A stretch of 18,873 bases of DNA from Alistipes sp. UBA943 (GTDB taxonomy: Bacteria; Bacteroidota; Bacteroidia; Bacteroidales; Rikenellaceae), in NCBI GenBank assembly GCA_002293345.1, contig DBDB01000081.1, forward strand, positions 1-18,873. Direction: 5' to 3'. The notes under the pieces are model-generated. The model made no database searches, was not told where the DNA came from, and worked only from the letters and a program-made list of their open reading frames with translations. Positions 1 through 6,884 of the stretch are shown here, one piece after another (position 1 is the first letter of the stretch; the number at the start of each line of letters is the position of its first letter). The position numbers and the translations under genes were made by a program.

Positions 1-37
1 AAAAGCGGCGGTCTTAAAAAAAGGTTTTCAAAAAGAA
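1..37 (-). repeat. Left copy of a two-block inverted repeat shared with the right end
   Basis: Read on the minus strand, this end has a 17-base block TTCTTTTTGAAAACCTT (37 to 21), an 8-base gap, and ACCGCCGCTTTT (12 to 1). The same two blocks occur in the same order on the plus strand at the right end (18812-18828 and 18852-18863), the first with one mismatch and the second identical, but with a 23-base gap. The copy begins 7 bases beyond the stop codon of the GNAT gene. It could be a dispersed genomic repeat or parts of two related terminators. Nothing in it codes. Confidence 0.5.
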
Positions 38-43
38 TAGGTT

Positions 44-475
44 TTAGAAACCGCGACAACGGATATTGGGATATTTCGCGAACAGGGCGTGACTGGCGGT
101 GTTGGATGGATCCGCCTCGTACCATAAATCATTGACACCCAATGACTTCATGTACGCCTGCAACAGTACCAAGGCACGTGACGCGTAACCCTGGCGACGA
201 TCCGATTCATCATAAATCAATACCCCCACCCCGGCACTACCCTCTTGCGGATCGTAATCATACAGATCTACCGTCCCCACGGGACGCCCATCGACTTCGA
301 TCACAAATCGTTCGCCACGTGCGACCAATGTCTCGATTTCGTCTCGCGAATAGGCACGTGACGTATCGCCATACCGCCACACGGCAGGATCGTTCTCCCA
401 CCGCAACAGTAGTTCCACATCGCCGAAATCCGCCGGACGGAGGGTGACGCTACAAAGTGGATTTCGACTCGACAA
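44..475 (-). CDS. GNAT-family N-acetyltransferase (RimJ/RimL type), short C-terminus
   Basis: The 143-residue protein has a recognisable GNAT fold: the first strand VTLRPADFGDVELLLRWEND, a central DGRPVGTVDLYDYDP, and the acetyl-CoA pyrophosphate-binding loop RRQGYASRAL (R/Q-x-x-G-x-A). These place it with the RimL-like enzymes that transfer acetyl from acetyl-CoA to an amine; the acceptor is unknown. The start is a TTG at 475, because no ATG or GTG lies ahead of the first conserved strand; it overlaps the end of fabD by 26 bases, suggesting translational coupling. Relatives I know usually run to about 165-175 residues, with a G-F motif after ALF and some 25 further residues. Here the chain ends ALFAKYPNIRCRGF and stops, directly beside a repeat (1-37). 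The C-terminus may therefore be truncated, and whether it is active is uncertain. Confidence 0.8.
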   Translation of the reverse strand: MSSRNPLCSVTLRPADFGDVELLLRWENDPAVWRYGDTSRAYSRDEIETLVARGERFVIEVDGRPVGTVDLYDYDPQEGSAGVGVLIYDESDRRQGYASRALVLLQAYMKSLGVNDLWYEADPSNTASHALFAKYPNIRCRGF

Positions 476-1343
476 GAACTTCCGCGTCGACTTTTTTGAT
501 CAACCCCTGCAACACATTTCCGGGCCCGAGTTCCGTGAATTCCGTCACCCCATCCGCCAACATACGTTGAACGATCTGTGTCCAACGTACGGGTGCCGTG
601 AGTTGTGCGATCAGGTTCTCCTTGATTTTCGCCGGGTCGGTATACGGACGTGCGTCCACGTTCTGATAGATAGGGCATGTCGGTGTCGAGAAGGGTGCCG
701 CGGCGATCGCACGTTCCAACTCCACGCGCGCGGGTTCCATCAATGGCGAGTGAAAAGCCCCCCCCACCGGCAGCTTCAAGGCACGTTTCGCACCCGCTTC
801 CTTCAGCTTCTCGCACGCCGCATCGACAGCCGCCACCTCTCCCGAAATCACCAGCTGACCCGGACTGTTATAGTTGGCCGGCACCACAATACCGGGAATC
901 TCCCCGCACACCTTTTCTATTACCGCGTCATCCAATCCGAGGATCGCCGCCATCGCACCCGGAATGCGTTCGCAGGCCTGTTGCATCGCCATCGCACGTT
1001 TCGACACGAGCGTCAGACCGTCCTCGAACGACATCGCTCCCGCAGCCACCAGTGCCGAAAATTCGCCCAACGAATGCCCCGCCGTCGCGTCAGGACGAAT
1101 GTCCAACGCCTTCGCAAGGATCACCGAATGCAGAAACACAGCCGGTTGCGTCACTTTCGTCTGCTTCAAATCCTCCTCCGTACCGTTGAACATAATATCG
1201 GTGATCGAGAACCCGAGAATCGCGTTCGCACGGTCGAACAACTCGCGTGCCTGTGGCACATTGTCGTACAAATCGCGACCCATCCCCGCGAACTGAGCTC
1301 CCTGACCCGGAAATACATACGCATGCTTCATAATAGTATTCAT
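450..1343 (-). CDS. fabD: Malonyl-CoA:ACP transacylase FabD
   Basis: FabD moves malonyl from CoA to acyl-carrier protein, supplying the extender unit for cytoplasmic type II fatty-acid synthesis. The 297 residues match the usual length. Visible motifs are the N-terminal FPGQGAQ (11-17), the nucleophile elbow GHSLGE with Ser91, the conserved arginine in SKRAMAMQ (about 114-121), and AFHSP with the catalytic His198; TELGPGNVLQGL near the C-terminus is also typical. The first ATG (1343) gives MNTIMKHAYVFPGQG; the ATG at 1331 gives MKHAYVFPGQG, closer to the family norm, so the true protein may be 293 residues. It is the first gene of a two-gene unit with the GNAT gene and reads away from the lipoprotein gene across a 147-base divergent gap. 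No other fatty-acid gene is in the window. Confidence 0.96.
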   Translation of the reverse strand: MNTIMKHAYVFPGQGAQFAGMGRDLYDNVPQARELFDRANAILGFSITDIMFNGTEEDLKQTKVTQPAVFLHSVILAKALDIRPDATAGHSLGEFSALVAAGAMSFEDGLTLVSKRAMAMQQACERIPGAMAAILGLDDAVIEKVCGEIPGIVVPANYNSPGQLVISGEVAAVDAACEKLKEAGAKRALKLPVGGAFHSPLMEPARVELERAIAAAPFSTPTCPIYQNVDARPYTDPAKIKENLIAQLTAPVRWTQIVQRMLADGVTEFTELGPGNVLQGLIKKVDAEVLVESKSTL

Positions 1344-1403
1344 TTAAATTGCGTTAAACTCATAAATTAGCAGCGAAGATAGTGAAAAATATGAGATAAA
1401 ATG

Positions 1404-1435
1404 TTTGTTATATCCAAAAAGTTTCCGTATTTTCG
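1404..1435 (+). promoter_or_regulatory. Bacteroidota-type promoter for the lipoprotein gene
   Basis: TTTG at 1404-1407 is followed after 20 bases by TATTTTCG at 1428-1435, one mismatch from the Bacteroidota -33/-7 consensus TTTG / TAnnTTTG. This predicts a start near 1442 and an AT-rich leader of about 50 bases without a Shine-Dalgarno site, which is usual in this phylum. The 1344-1490 gap also has to serve fabD on the other strand; there I see only a weak -7 candidate (TAATTTAT, complement of 1362-1369). Confidence 0.6.
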
Positions 1436-1490
1436 CGCCTGAGGAATGTTATGTAATTTTTAATTTTTTATTAACCAAAACCAATATTTT

Positions 1491-4400
1491 ATGAAAAAAT
1501 TATTATGGGGATTGCTGGCTCTCGCCACTGTCACGTTGACGCTCTCGTCTTGTAAAAAAGACCCTGTGATCGTCACGGACGTGGAGATCGTGGAAGGCAC
1601 ATCCCGCACAATCGCTCTCGACGAGCCTCCCGTGCAGTTGCATGCCGTGGTGAAGCCCGAGAACGCCGAGGATCAAAACGTATCATGGACATCGAGCCAC
1701 CCCGCAATTGCCGAGGTAGCTGCCGATGGTACCGTGACGCCGAAGGCAGAAGGTTCCACCATCGTTACCGTAACAACCAGAGATGGTCGCTACACGGACA
1801 CGATCGAGATCATCGTAAAGAAAACTATCGTACACGTATCGAGCGTGTCGTTGGTCGTTCTGGGTCCCGATGGTAACGAAATGCAGGATCCTTCGACGTT
1901 GGAGGGTCTTTCGTTGGAACTCAAAGCTACTGTTAACCCGGAGAACGCCTCCGATCCGAGCCTTATCTGGACAATCGTCGACGCGAACACCGACGAGGTA
2001 ACCACGGAGATGGCGACGGTAGAGGAGATCGAGGGCAAAACGATGCTCGTGACTCACTTCCCTGGCACGATTAACGTTACCGCAACATCGAACGACAATC
2101 CGAACGCCAAAGCCACCGTTCAGGTGTTTGTCGAGGAGGTTGAGTATCCTGTTGAAGGCATCTCTCTCAACACGACGGCCCACACATTCCTGATGGACGG
2201 ATCCGCCACGGAAAATCCTTTCCAGTTGGTACCCATTTTCGATCCCGTGAACGCTACCATTCAGACCGTGACTTGGTTGGATTACAACCCGATTGTCGGT
2301 GGCACCACCGATGAGCCCATTTATGAGTTCTGGCAGAGAATGCCCATCTTTACGATCGACGCCGAAGGTCTCGTTACGCCGCAGCGTTCGGGTAAAGCAC
2401 GCGTAATGGTAGAGTCGACCAACCGTAATCACACTGCTTTCTGTGACATCACGGTAGTCGTTCCGGCTCAGAAGATGAGCATCTACAAGAAGTTCGACCA
2501 CACGCTCGAATCTAACTTCAACCGTTTCAGCGAACCCTATACCGGCACAACGGATCTCACTACCGGTGAGTACACACCGCCGACGGGTCGTGTTATCGTC
2601 GACAGTGATCCGTTGACACTCTATGCGGGTATCTTCAACGACAGAGGTATCGAAGCTACCAACTTGAACACAAGGTGGTCAGTCGTCAATCAAAGTACAC
2701 CTGGCGCTATTGTCATTACGAAAGATTTGACGGGTGACGGTGTGAGTATCACAGCTACAGCCGAAGGTACGGCTCTTGTGCGTGCTACCTCAGCCGAGAA
2801 TCCCGAGGTGTATGCCGACATCACAGTCATTGCCAGTGAGTTGTCCACATCTGTGGCTGTCTACGAATTCAACGAGGAGTCAAATCCTAAAGGTGCCCAA
2901 ATCTCAGCAGGTGCAACTTCTCCGACACCGGGTAGCGGCAACGTAACGATCAGGTACCCTCAGACACTGACGCTGTACGCTGAAGCGAATAAACCGGCAG
3001 CGGTAAATGGTTATGTTCGATGGAACGCAACTGTAGATGAATTTTTCACTGTAACTCCTAAGGGAGAGGTTAGTGCCGACGGAACAGTGCTCGTTACGCC
3101 CGTGGCAGCAACCGTTTACCCTGCAACGCGCACTTTGAATGTTAATGCCGTGTTAGAGAATGGCAACAACTATACCGGTATCGGTCTGGTGCAAACAAAT
3201 ATCAATGTTACTGTACAGCGTGTACCGGAGGAGATCGAGATTAGAACAACCTTGGGAACTGCTATTACCTCTTGGCGTATGAAATCCGATGCTACAGCCG
3301 TTAAGTTCAATGGTGTGGTGGAAAGTACTGAAACGCCCGATCTTTACTGGTTTAGCAGCAACCCCGCTGTGGCCACTGTATCTACTACGAATACTACCGG
3401 CAATACTTCGGAATATAGTGTAACAGTAACTCCTGCAGGTTCAGACGGACAAACTGCAACAATCACTGCGTACAGCAAACTCGAAGTGGACGACTATCTC
3501 GCCTCCATCGGGCAGGCCGGTACTTACGCATCATTTGATGCGGCAACTGCAAAAGCTACAGACAATCCGGCAACCGGCAGGAAGTTCGTTACGGTTTGGG
3601 AAGATCTTACACTGACAATTAACGACACGGATGTTCCTGTAACCGGCATCGTATTGTCTACATGGGGTCAACACATGTCAGCTTACAAGTACACCAACCC
3701 CGCCAACTTCACGCAAGTCGATATTCCTTCTTGGACAGTAATCCAAGGTCACTCCGGTGGTAACAACGCTCAGAATGCAAACAAGTACTTCGAGCTCGTT
3801 CCCGCTGATGCTACGAATGCAGCAATGACCTTTACGTCCAGCAATACAGCCGTTATCAGTACTATTGCCGCTAATGGTGATATGACTGTGGCAGGTGCCG
3901 GAACTACGACGATCACGGCGACGTCCTCTGAAAACGCTGAAGCTACTGCTTCTGTCAGCATTACGTTCCTTCCTACCCCGACGATGATTCAGCTGGGTAC
4001 GGACGCTACGGAAGAGCTGACGACACTCGGAGGAAGCAATCGTATGGCAAAACAAGAGGGTGCGAGCGCAGCAAATATGGCAAACGGCTCATATCCTTCG
4101 ATAAAAAGGATGACTGTCGGTGAGACATTCGACCTGAATAACCTTGGCCTCACAATTACTACGGCCGATGGCGAGGGCAGATTCAATGAGATTGGCAACG
4201 CCTCGAAGAGGGATGTCAGCAACTCAACCCTGATGTGGGTCACTATCGACGATGCTATAGTTACCCTTGACGTGGACAATGATGGTACCATTTCAAATGC
4301 AGAGCGTATGGCAGGTGTCGTACGGGCCGTACGTCCGGGTACATCTCCGATAGCTGTCGGTATTGTGAATGCTGGAACCAGAAGTGGTGCGGTCACTAAT

Positions 4401-5222
4401 GCTCCTTCTACTTCAGCAGCTGTTAAACACAGTGGCATTCATGCAACGTTCCCCGCACAGGGGCGATGCTATGTAGTGATCGATCCTCCTGCTGCAGAAA
4501 CCTATCTGGGTACCGTTAGCTTCGTAGGTGGTTTCTCGCCTGATGCTACGGATTACACGCAACCCGGCTATGGAACGGTAGCTGGTAAAGTTTGGTCGCC
4601 TGCGGTACTCGTGAGCAACGCACGCGGCAAGAGTACGTATGCCGGTGGTCTTGCGGGCACAGCGAAAGATTCTTTCGGCCCTATCGCTATGAGTAGCGGT
4701 GTTCCCACTATAGCTTTGGGTCCTTGGTATGACTTCTGCCAATTCAGTGTATCCTCTGATCCGACCGAAGTACCTGAATATGGAGATTTCTTCTCTTGGA
4801 ATGTGGTGAATGCTTATGGAGACTATCTGTGTCCCGGTGATTGGCATGTGGCCACCCAGCAGGATTTCTTGGATGTAACTGCTGCATTGGGTGATGGAAC
4901 TGGTGATGCTGCTACGCTGAATAAATTCTACTCTGCCGGTACTTATTATAATGGGCTCGCCGAAGTTGCTTTCCCATGGACAGAGGCATCTCAATGGAAT
5001 GCGGTTTGGCAGGCATCAACGTCACAAACTCGAGCTGCCGGAGCTGTCATCAACCGTAATTACGCCCAATACTGGTCAGGAACTCAGAATAGCACAAGCG
5101 CTACGACGTTTGGAAATGCGTGGAGGTGGTCTCACACTAGCACTGCTACTGCTCCTCCTGCCCTGGCAAGTGCTGCAAAACAGTTCGGTATGGCAATCCG
5201 TTGCGTAAAGGACGCGCAGTAA
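1491..5222 (+). CDS. Large surface lipoprotein with Ig-like (Big_2) repeats and a FISUMP C-terminal domain
   Basis: The 1243-residue protein starts with a lipoprotein signal: positively charged MKKLL, a hydrophobic stretch, then LSSC with Cys21 as the lipidated residue, followed by KKDP. A charged stretch after the cysteine is compatible with outer-membrane or surface display in Bacteroidota. Repeated Ig-like modules follow. Clear Big_2 examples are about 28-111 (PENAEDQNVSWTSSHP, then DGTVTPKAEGSTIVTV), 112-215 and 717-828 (ATSSENAEATASVSITF). More divergent ones are near 216-326, 360-449, 452-577, 578-670 and 830-1000. A 12-residue loop at 927-938 (DVDNDGTISNAE) fits the EF-hand calcium-loop pattern. 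Residues about 1004-1243 resemble the FISUMP (Fibrobacter succinogenes major paralogous) domain: GKVWSPAVLVS, LCPGDWHVAT, YWSGTQN and a final FGMAIRCVKD. The ligand is unknown; adhesion or carbohydrate contact is a guess. Its base composition is more AT-rich than the purine genes. Confidence 0.88.
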   Translation: MKKLLWGLLALATVTLTLSSCKKDPVIVTDVEIVEGTSRTIALDEPPVQLHAVVKPENAEDQNVSWTSSHPAIAEVAADGTVTPKAEGSTIVTVTTRDGRYTDTIEIIVKKTIVHVSSVSLVVLGPDGNEMQDPSTLEGLSLELKATVNPENASDPSLIWTIVDANTDEVTTEMATVEEIEGKTMLVTHFPGTINVTATSNDNPNAKATVQVFVEEVEYPVEGISLNTTAHTFLMDGSATENPFQLVPIFDPVNATIQTVTWLDYNPIVGGTTDEPIYEFWQRMPIFTIDAEGLVTPQRSGKARVMVESTNRNHTAFCDITVVVPAQKMSIYKKFDHTLESNFNRFSEPYTGTTDLTTGEYTPPTGRVIVDSDPLTLYAGIFNDRGIEATNLNTRWSVVNQSTPGAIVITKDLTGDGVSITATAEGTALVRATSAENPEVYADITVIASELSTSVAVYEFNEESNPKGAQISAGATSPTPGSGNVTIRYPQTLTLYAEANKPAAVNGYVRWNATVDEFFTVTPKGEVSADGTVLVTPVAATVYPATRTLNVNAVLENGNNYTGIGLVQTNINVTVQRVPEEIEIRTTLGTAITSWRMKSDATAVKFNGVVESTETPDLYWFSSNPAVATVSTTNTTGNTSEYSVTVTPAGSDGQTATITAYSKLEVDDYLASIGQAGTYASFDAATAKATDNPATGRKFVTVWEDLTLTINDTDVPVTGIVLSTWGQHMSAYKYTNPANFTQVDIPSWTVIQGHSGGNNAQNANKYFELVPADATNAAMTFTSSNTAVISTIAANGDMTVAGAGTTTITATSSENAEATASVSITFLPTPTMIQLGTDATEELTTLGGSNRMAKQEGASAANMANGSYPSIKRMTVGETFDLNNLGLTITTADGEGRFNEIGNASKRDVSNSTLMWVTIDDAIVTLDVDNDGTISNAERMAGVVRAVRPGTSPIAVGIVNAGTRSGAVTNAPSTSAAVKHSGIHATFPAQGRCYVVIDPPAAETYLGTVSFVGGFSPDATDYTQPGYGTVAGKVWSPAVLVSNARGKSTYAGGLAGTAKDSFGPIAMSSGVPTIALGPWYDFCQFSVSSDPTEVPEYGDFFSWNVVNAYGDYLCPGDWHVATQQDFLDVTAALGDGTGDAATLNKFYSAGTYYNGLAEVAFPWTEASQWNAVWQASTSQTRAAGAVINRNYAQYWSGTQNSTSATTFGNAWRWSHTSTATAPPALASAAKQFGMAIRCVKDAQ

Positions 5223-5244
5223 GGAATTCCTAACTCTATAATCA

Positions 5245-5275
5245 ATCCCTCGCCGCAAGGTGGGGGATTTTTTTG
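5245..5275 (+). terminator. Intrinsic terminator after the lipoprotein gene
   Basis: An 11-bp stem (5245-5255 with 5260-5270, two G-U pairs) closes a GCAA loop of the stable GNRA class and runs straight into seven T residues (5269-5275). It lies 23 bases after the stop codon and separates the lipoprotein gene from the toxin-antitoxin promoter that follows. Confidence 0.9.
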
Positions 5276-5283
5276 TGGGAGAA

Positions 5284-5314
5284 TTTCTTATTTTACCAAA
5301 TTTTGGTAAATTTG
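5284..5314 (+). promoter_or_regulatory. Toxin-antitoxin promoter with overlapping palindromic operator
   Basis: TAAATTTG at 5307-5314 is an exact -7 match (TAnnTTTG); TTTC at 5284-5287, 19 bases upstream, is one base off the -33 TTTG. The perfect 9-1-9 palindrome TTTACCAAA / TTTGGTAAA (5292-5310) lies in the spacer and covers the first four bases of the -7 element. ParD-like ribbon-helix-helix antitoxins typically bind such sites and repress their own operon, so this is most likely the autoregulatory operator. The leader to the ATG at 5338 is short. Confidence 0.75.
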
Positions 5315-5337
5315 CATAAACAACAACGTTCGATGCC

Positions 5338-5583
5338 ATGAAAAACAACACATCCATCTCCCTTGGGCCTCACTTTCAACAATTTATCGAAGCATCCGTA
5401 TCCAGTGGACGCTACAAAAATGCCAGTGAAGTAATCCGTGCCGCCTTGCGCCTGTTTGAGCAAAACGAGAAGCATGAAGCGCTCAAAACCGCCATTCAAG
5501 AGGGGTTAGATAGCGGCATAGATTACGATCCTGTGAAGCATCTCGAAGAACTAAATGCACGACATGAAAGACGCCACGCGTAA
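5338..5583 (+). CDS. parD: ParD-family type II antitoxin
   Basis: The 81-residue protein has the ParD layout. An N-terminal ribbon-helix-helix DNA-binding segment (MKNNTSISLGPHFQQFI...) is followed by the family signature GRYKNASEVIRAALRLFE (about 24-41) and a C-terminal part with EGLDSGIDYDP that in relatives wraps the toxin. It should neutralise the ParE toxin by direct binding and, as a dimer, repress its own promoter at the palindrome 5292-5310. Its last 29 bases overlap the toxin reading frame, as is common in parDE operons. Length and motifs are intact. With the toxin frameshifted, it may now be a solitary antitoxin that could still neutralise related toxins encoded elsewhere. Confidence 0.9.
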   Translation: MKNNTSISLGPHFQQFIEASVSSGRYKNASEVIRAALRLFEQNEKHEALKTAIQEGLDSGIDYDPVKHLEELNARHERRHA

Positions 5584-5871
5584 ATATGAACTTACCCGAA
5601 AGGCCATCAATGACATGGGCGGGATTTGGGAATACACGGTCAGGGTTTGGTCATTGGATCAGGCAAATAAATATTTCAATGTTATGCACAACACATTTCA
5701 GATGTTGGCGGATTTCCCCGGTTATGCAAAGTGTGTGCTTTCAACAAAGATTTATTGAGTTATCGTGCCGGAAAGCACGTCATATATTTTCGTGCGACAG
5801 CATCCGATGAAATCGAAATCATCAGGATTCTGCATGCTCAAATGGGTCTACAAACTCGCGTGAGTGAATAG
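5555..5871 (+). pseudogene. parE: ParE/RelE-family toxin, frameshifted
   Basis: The start at 5555 (or ATG 5564) gives the N-terminal two thirds of a ParE toxin: KYELTRKAINDMGGIWEYTV, then QANKYFNVMHNTFQMLADFPG, ending at TGA 5756-5758 after 67 residues. The missing C-terminal part continues in another frame from about 5740 to TAG 5869-5871: SYRAGKHVIYFRATASDE, then IEIIRILHAQM, which is the conserved ParE end (LxSYRxGKHxIxFR and IxRILHxxM). A change of frame and perhaps a small deletion lies between about 5722 and 5750. ParE toxins poison DNA gyrase, and the C-terminal half is needed, so this copy is probably inactive. I see no canonical slippery heptamer that would argue for programmed frameshifting; a sequencing error is possible. 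The tail overlaps the 3' end of folD on the other strand by 24 bases. Confidence 0.85.
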
Positions 5872-6699
5872 AAAGGTGTCGATGGTGTTTTCCAGCAGGC
5901 AACAGATCGTCATGGGTCCCACTCCACCGGGGACGGGAGTAATGACGGATACCAAGGGTTCCACATTAGTGAAATCGACATCACCGGAAAGTTTGTTGTT
6001 CGCGTCGCGTGTCACACCCACGTCGATCACTACCGCACCGGGTTTCACCATATCGGCTGTGATGAGTTTCGGGCGTCCGATCGCCACGACCAAAATGTCC
6101 GCTTCGCGTGTTACGGCACCCAAATCCACCGTTTTGCTGTGAGCGATCGTCACAGTGGCATTGCGATCCAACAGCAGTTTCGACACGGGCAGTCCGACGA
6201 TCATGCTGCGTCCCACCACCACGGCACGCTTACCGGCAATCTCCACTCCCGCCTCATCCAACAGGCGAATGATGCCTCGCGGTGTGCAGGGTGTCAGGCC
6301 TTTCGTATTCTGCCACAGGGCCGCCACATTGAGCGGGTGAAAGCCATCCACATCCTTCTCCACACGAATGCGGGAGATCACTTTGTCCGTGTCGATATGC
6401 GGCGGCAGTGGTAACTGTACCAAAATCCCGTCCACTTCAGTGTCCTCGTTGAGCGTGTCGAGGAGCTCGAGGAGCTCCTGCTCGGAGGTGGTCGAAGGTT
6501 TACGGATCGTCGTGCTACGAATGCCCACCTCCGAGGCGTTACGGGCCTTGCCCGTAACGTACGACACGCTCCCCGCATCGTCACCCAACAGGATCACCGC
6601 CAAATGCGGCACCCGTCCATACGCACGCTCCAACTCCTGCACCTGCACTGCCATCTCGACCTTGCGACGTGCCGCCAACTCCTTTCCGCTCAATATCAT
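5848..6699 (-). CDS. folD: Bifunctional methylene-THF dehydrogenase / methenyl-THF cyclohydrolase FolD
   Basis: FolD oxidises 5,10-methylene-THF to methenyl-THF with NAD(P)+ and hydrolyses it to 10-formyl-THF, the one-carbon donor for PurN and PurH. The 283 residues are standard length. Seen are the active-site YVTGK (Tyr47, Lys51), VDGILVQLPLPPHID (about 88-102), KDVDGFHPLN, the nucleotide-binding GRSMIVGLPVSKLL and the C-terminal signature PVPGGVGPMT. It is the last gene of the purine operon, 185 bases after purD across a hairpin-rich repeat; its place next to the formyl-THF users makes functional sense. Codons about 43-83 lie within a sequence that can form a cloverleaf (6451-6571). No convincing terminator is visible beyond its stop, where it converges with the broken toxin gene. 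Confidence 0.97.
   Translation of the reverse strand: MILSGKELAARRKVEMAVQVQELERAYGRVPHLAVILLGDDAGSVSYVTGKARNASEVGIRSTTIRKPSTTSEQELLELLDTLNEDTEVDGILVQLPLPPHIDTDKVISRIRVEKDVDGFHPLNVAALWQNTKGLTPCTPRGIIRLLDEAGVEIAGKRAVVVGRSMIVGLPVSKLLLDRNATVTIAHSKTVDLGAVTREADILVVAIGRPKLITADMVKPGAVVIDVGVTRDANNKLSGDVDFTNVEPLVSVITPVPGGVGPMTICCLLENTIDTFLFTHASL
6451..6571. other. Cloverleaf-capable inverted-repeat set inside folD
   Basis: A perfect 10-bp terminal inverted repeat (GAGCGTGTCG 6451-6460 with CGACACGCTC 6562-6571) encloses three perfect stems in succession. They are 8 bp with a 3-base loop (6461-6468/6472-6479), 11 bp with a 33-base loop (CTCGGAGGTGG 6481-6491 with 6525-6535), and 10 bp with a 3-base loop (CGTTACGGGC 6537-6546 with 6550-6559). 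Almost every base outside the large loop is paired. It codes for FolD residues about 43-83, which include the catalytic Tyr and Lys, so it is superimposed on normal protein sequence. Its function is unknown. Confidence 0.75.
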
Positions 6700-6733
6700 A
6701 GTTGTCTTCTTGTTTAATTTCCCCCTCCCCCAA

Positions 6734-6854
6734 CCCCTCCCAAGGGAGGGGCGAGTTAGGATTCGTTTTGAACTGTTTTGCTTTCAGCAAAACAGTTCAA
6801 AACTTCCCTTACGGGGAAGGTCGGTATTATTATATTTTTGCGCGCATCGCGCGC
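6734..6854. repeat. Hairpin cluster in the purD-folD gap
   Basis: The gap contains four perfect inverted repeats: CCCCTCCC-AA-GGGAGGGG (6734-6751); an 18-bp stem with a 3-base loop, arm GTTTTGAACTGTTTTGCT (6765-6782 with 6786-6803); CTTCCC/GGGAAG (6803-6808 with 6814-6819); and GCGCGC-ATC-GCGCGC (6840-6854). The C/G-rich first unit resembles the extragenic palindromic repeats common in bacterial chromosomes. No stem is followed by a T-run on the minus strand, so this is not an obvious terminator. It could stabilise the upstream purine mRNA or reduce read-through into folD. Confidence 0.8.
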
Positions 6855-6884
6855 TCAACCCGAAGCCATCGCCCGTCTCCGGAT

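Noticed and set aside
5720..5760. Programmed frameshift producing full-length ParE
   Set aside because: No slippery heptamer or downstream structure is apparent; simple mutation fits better.
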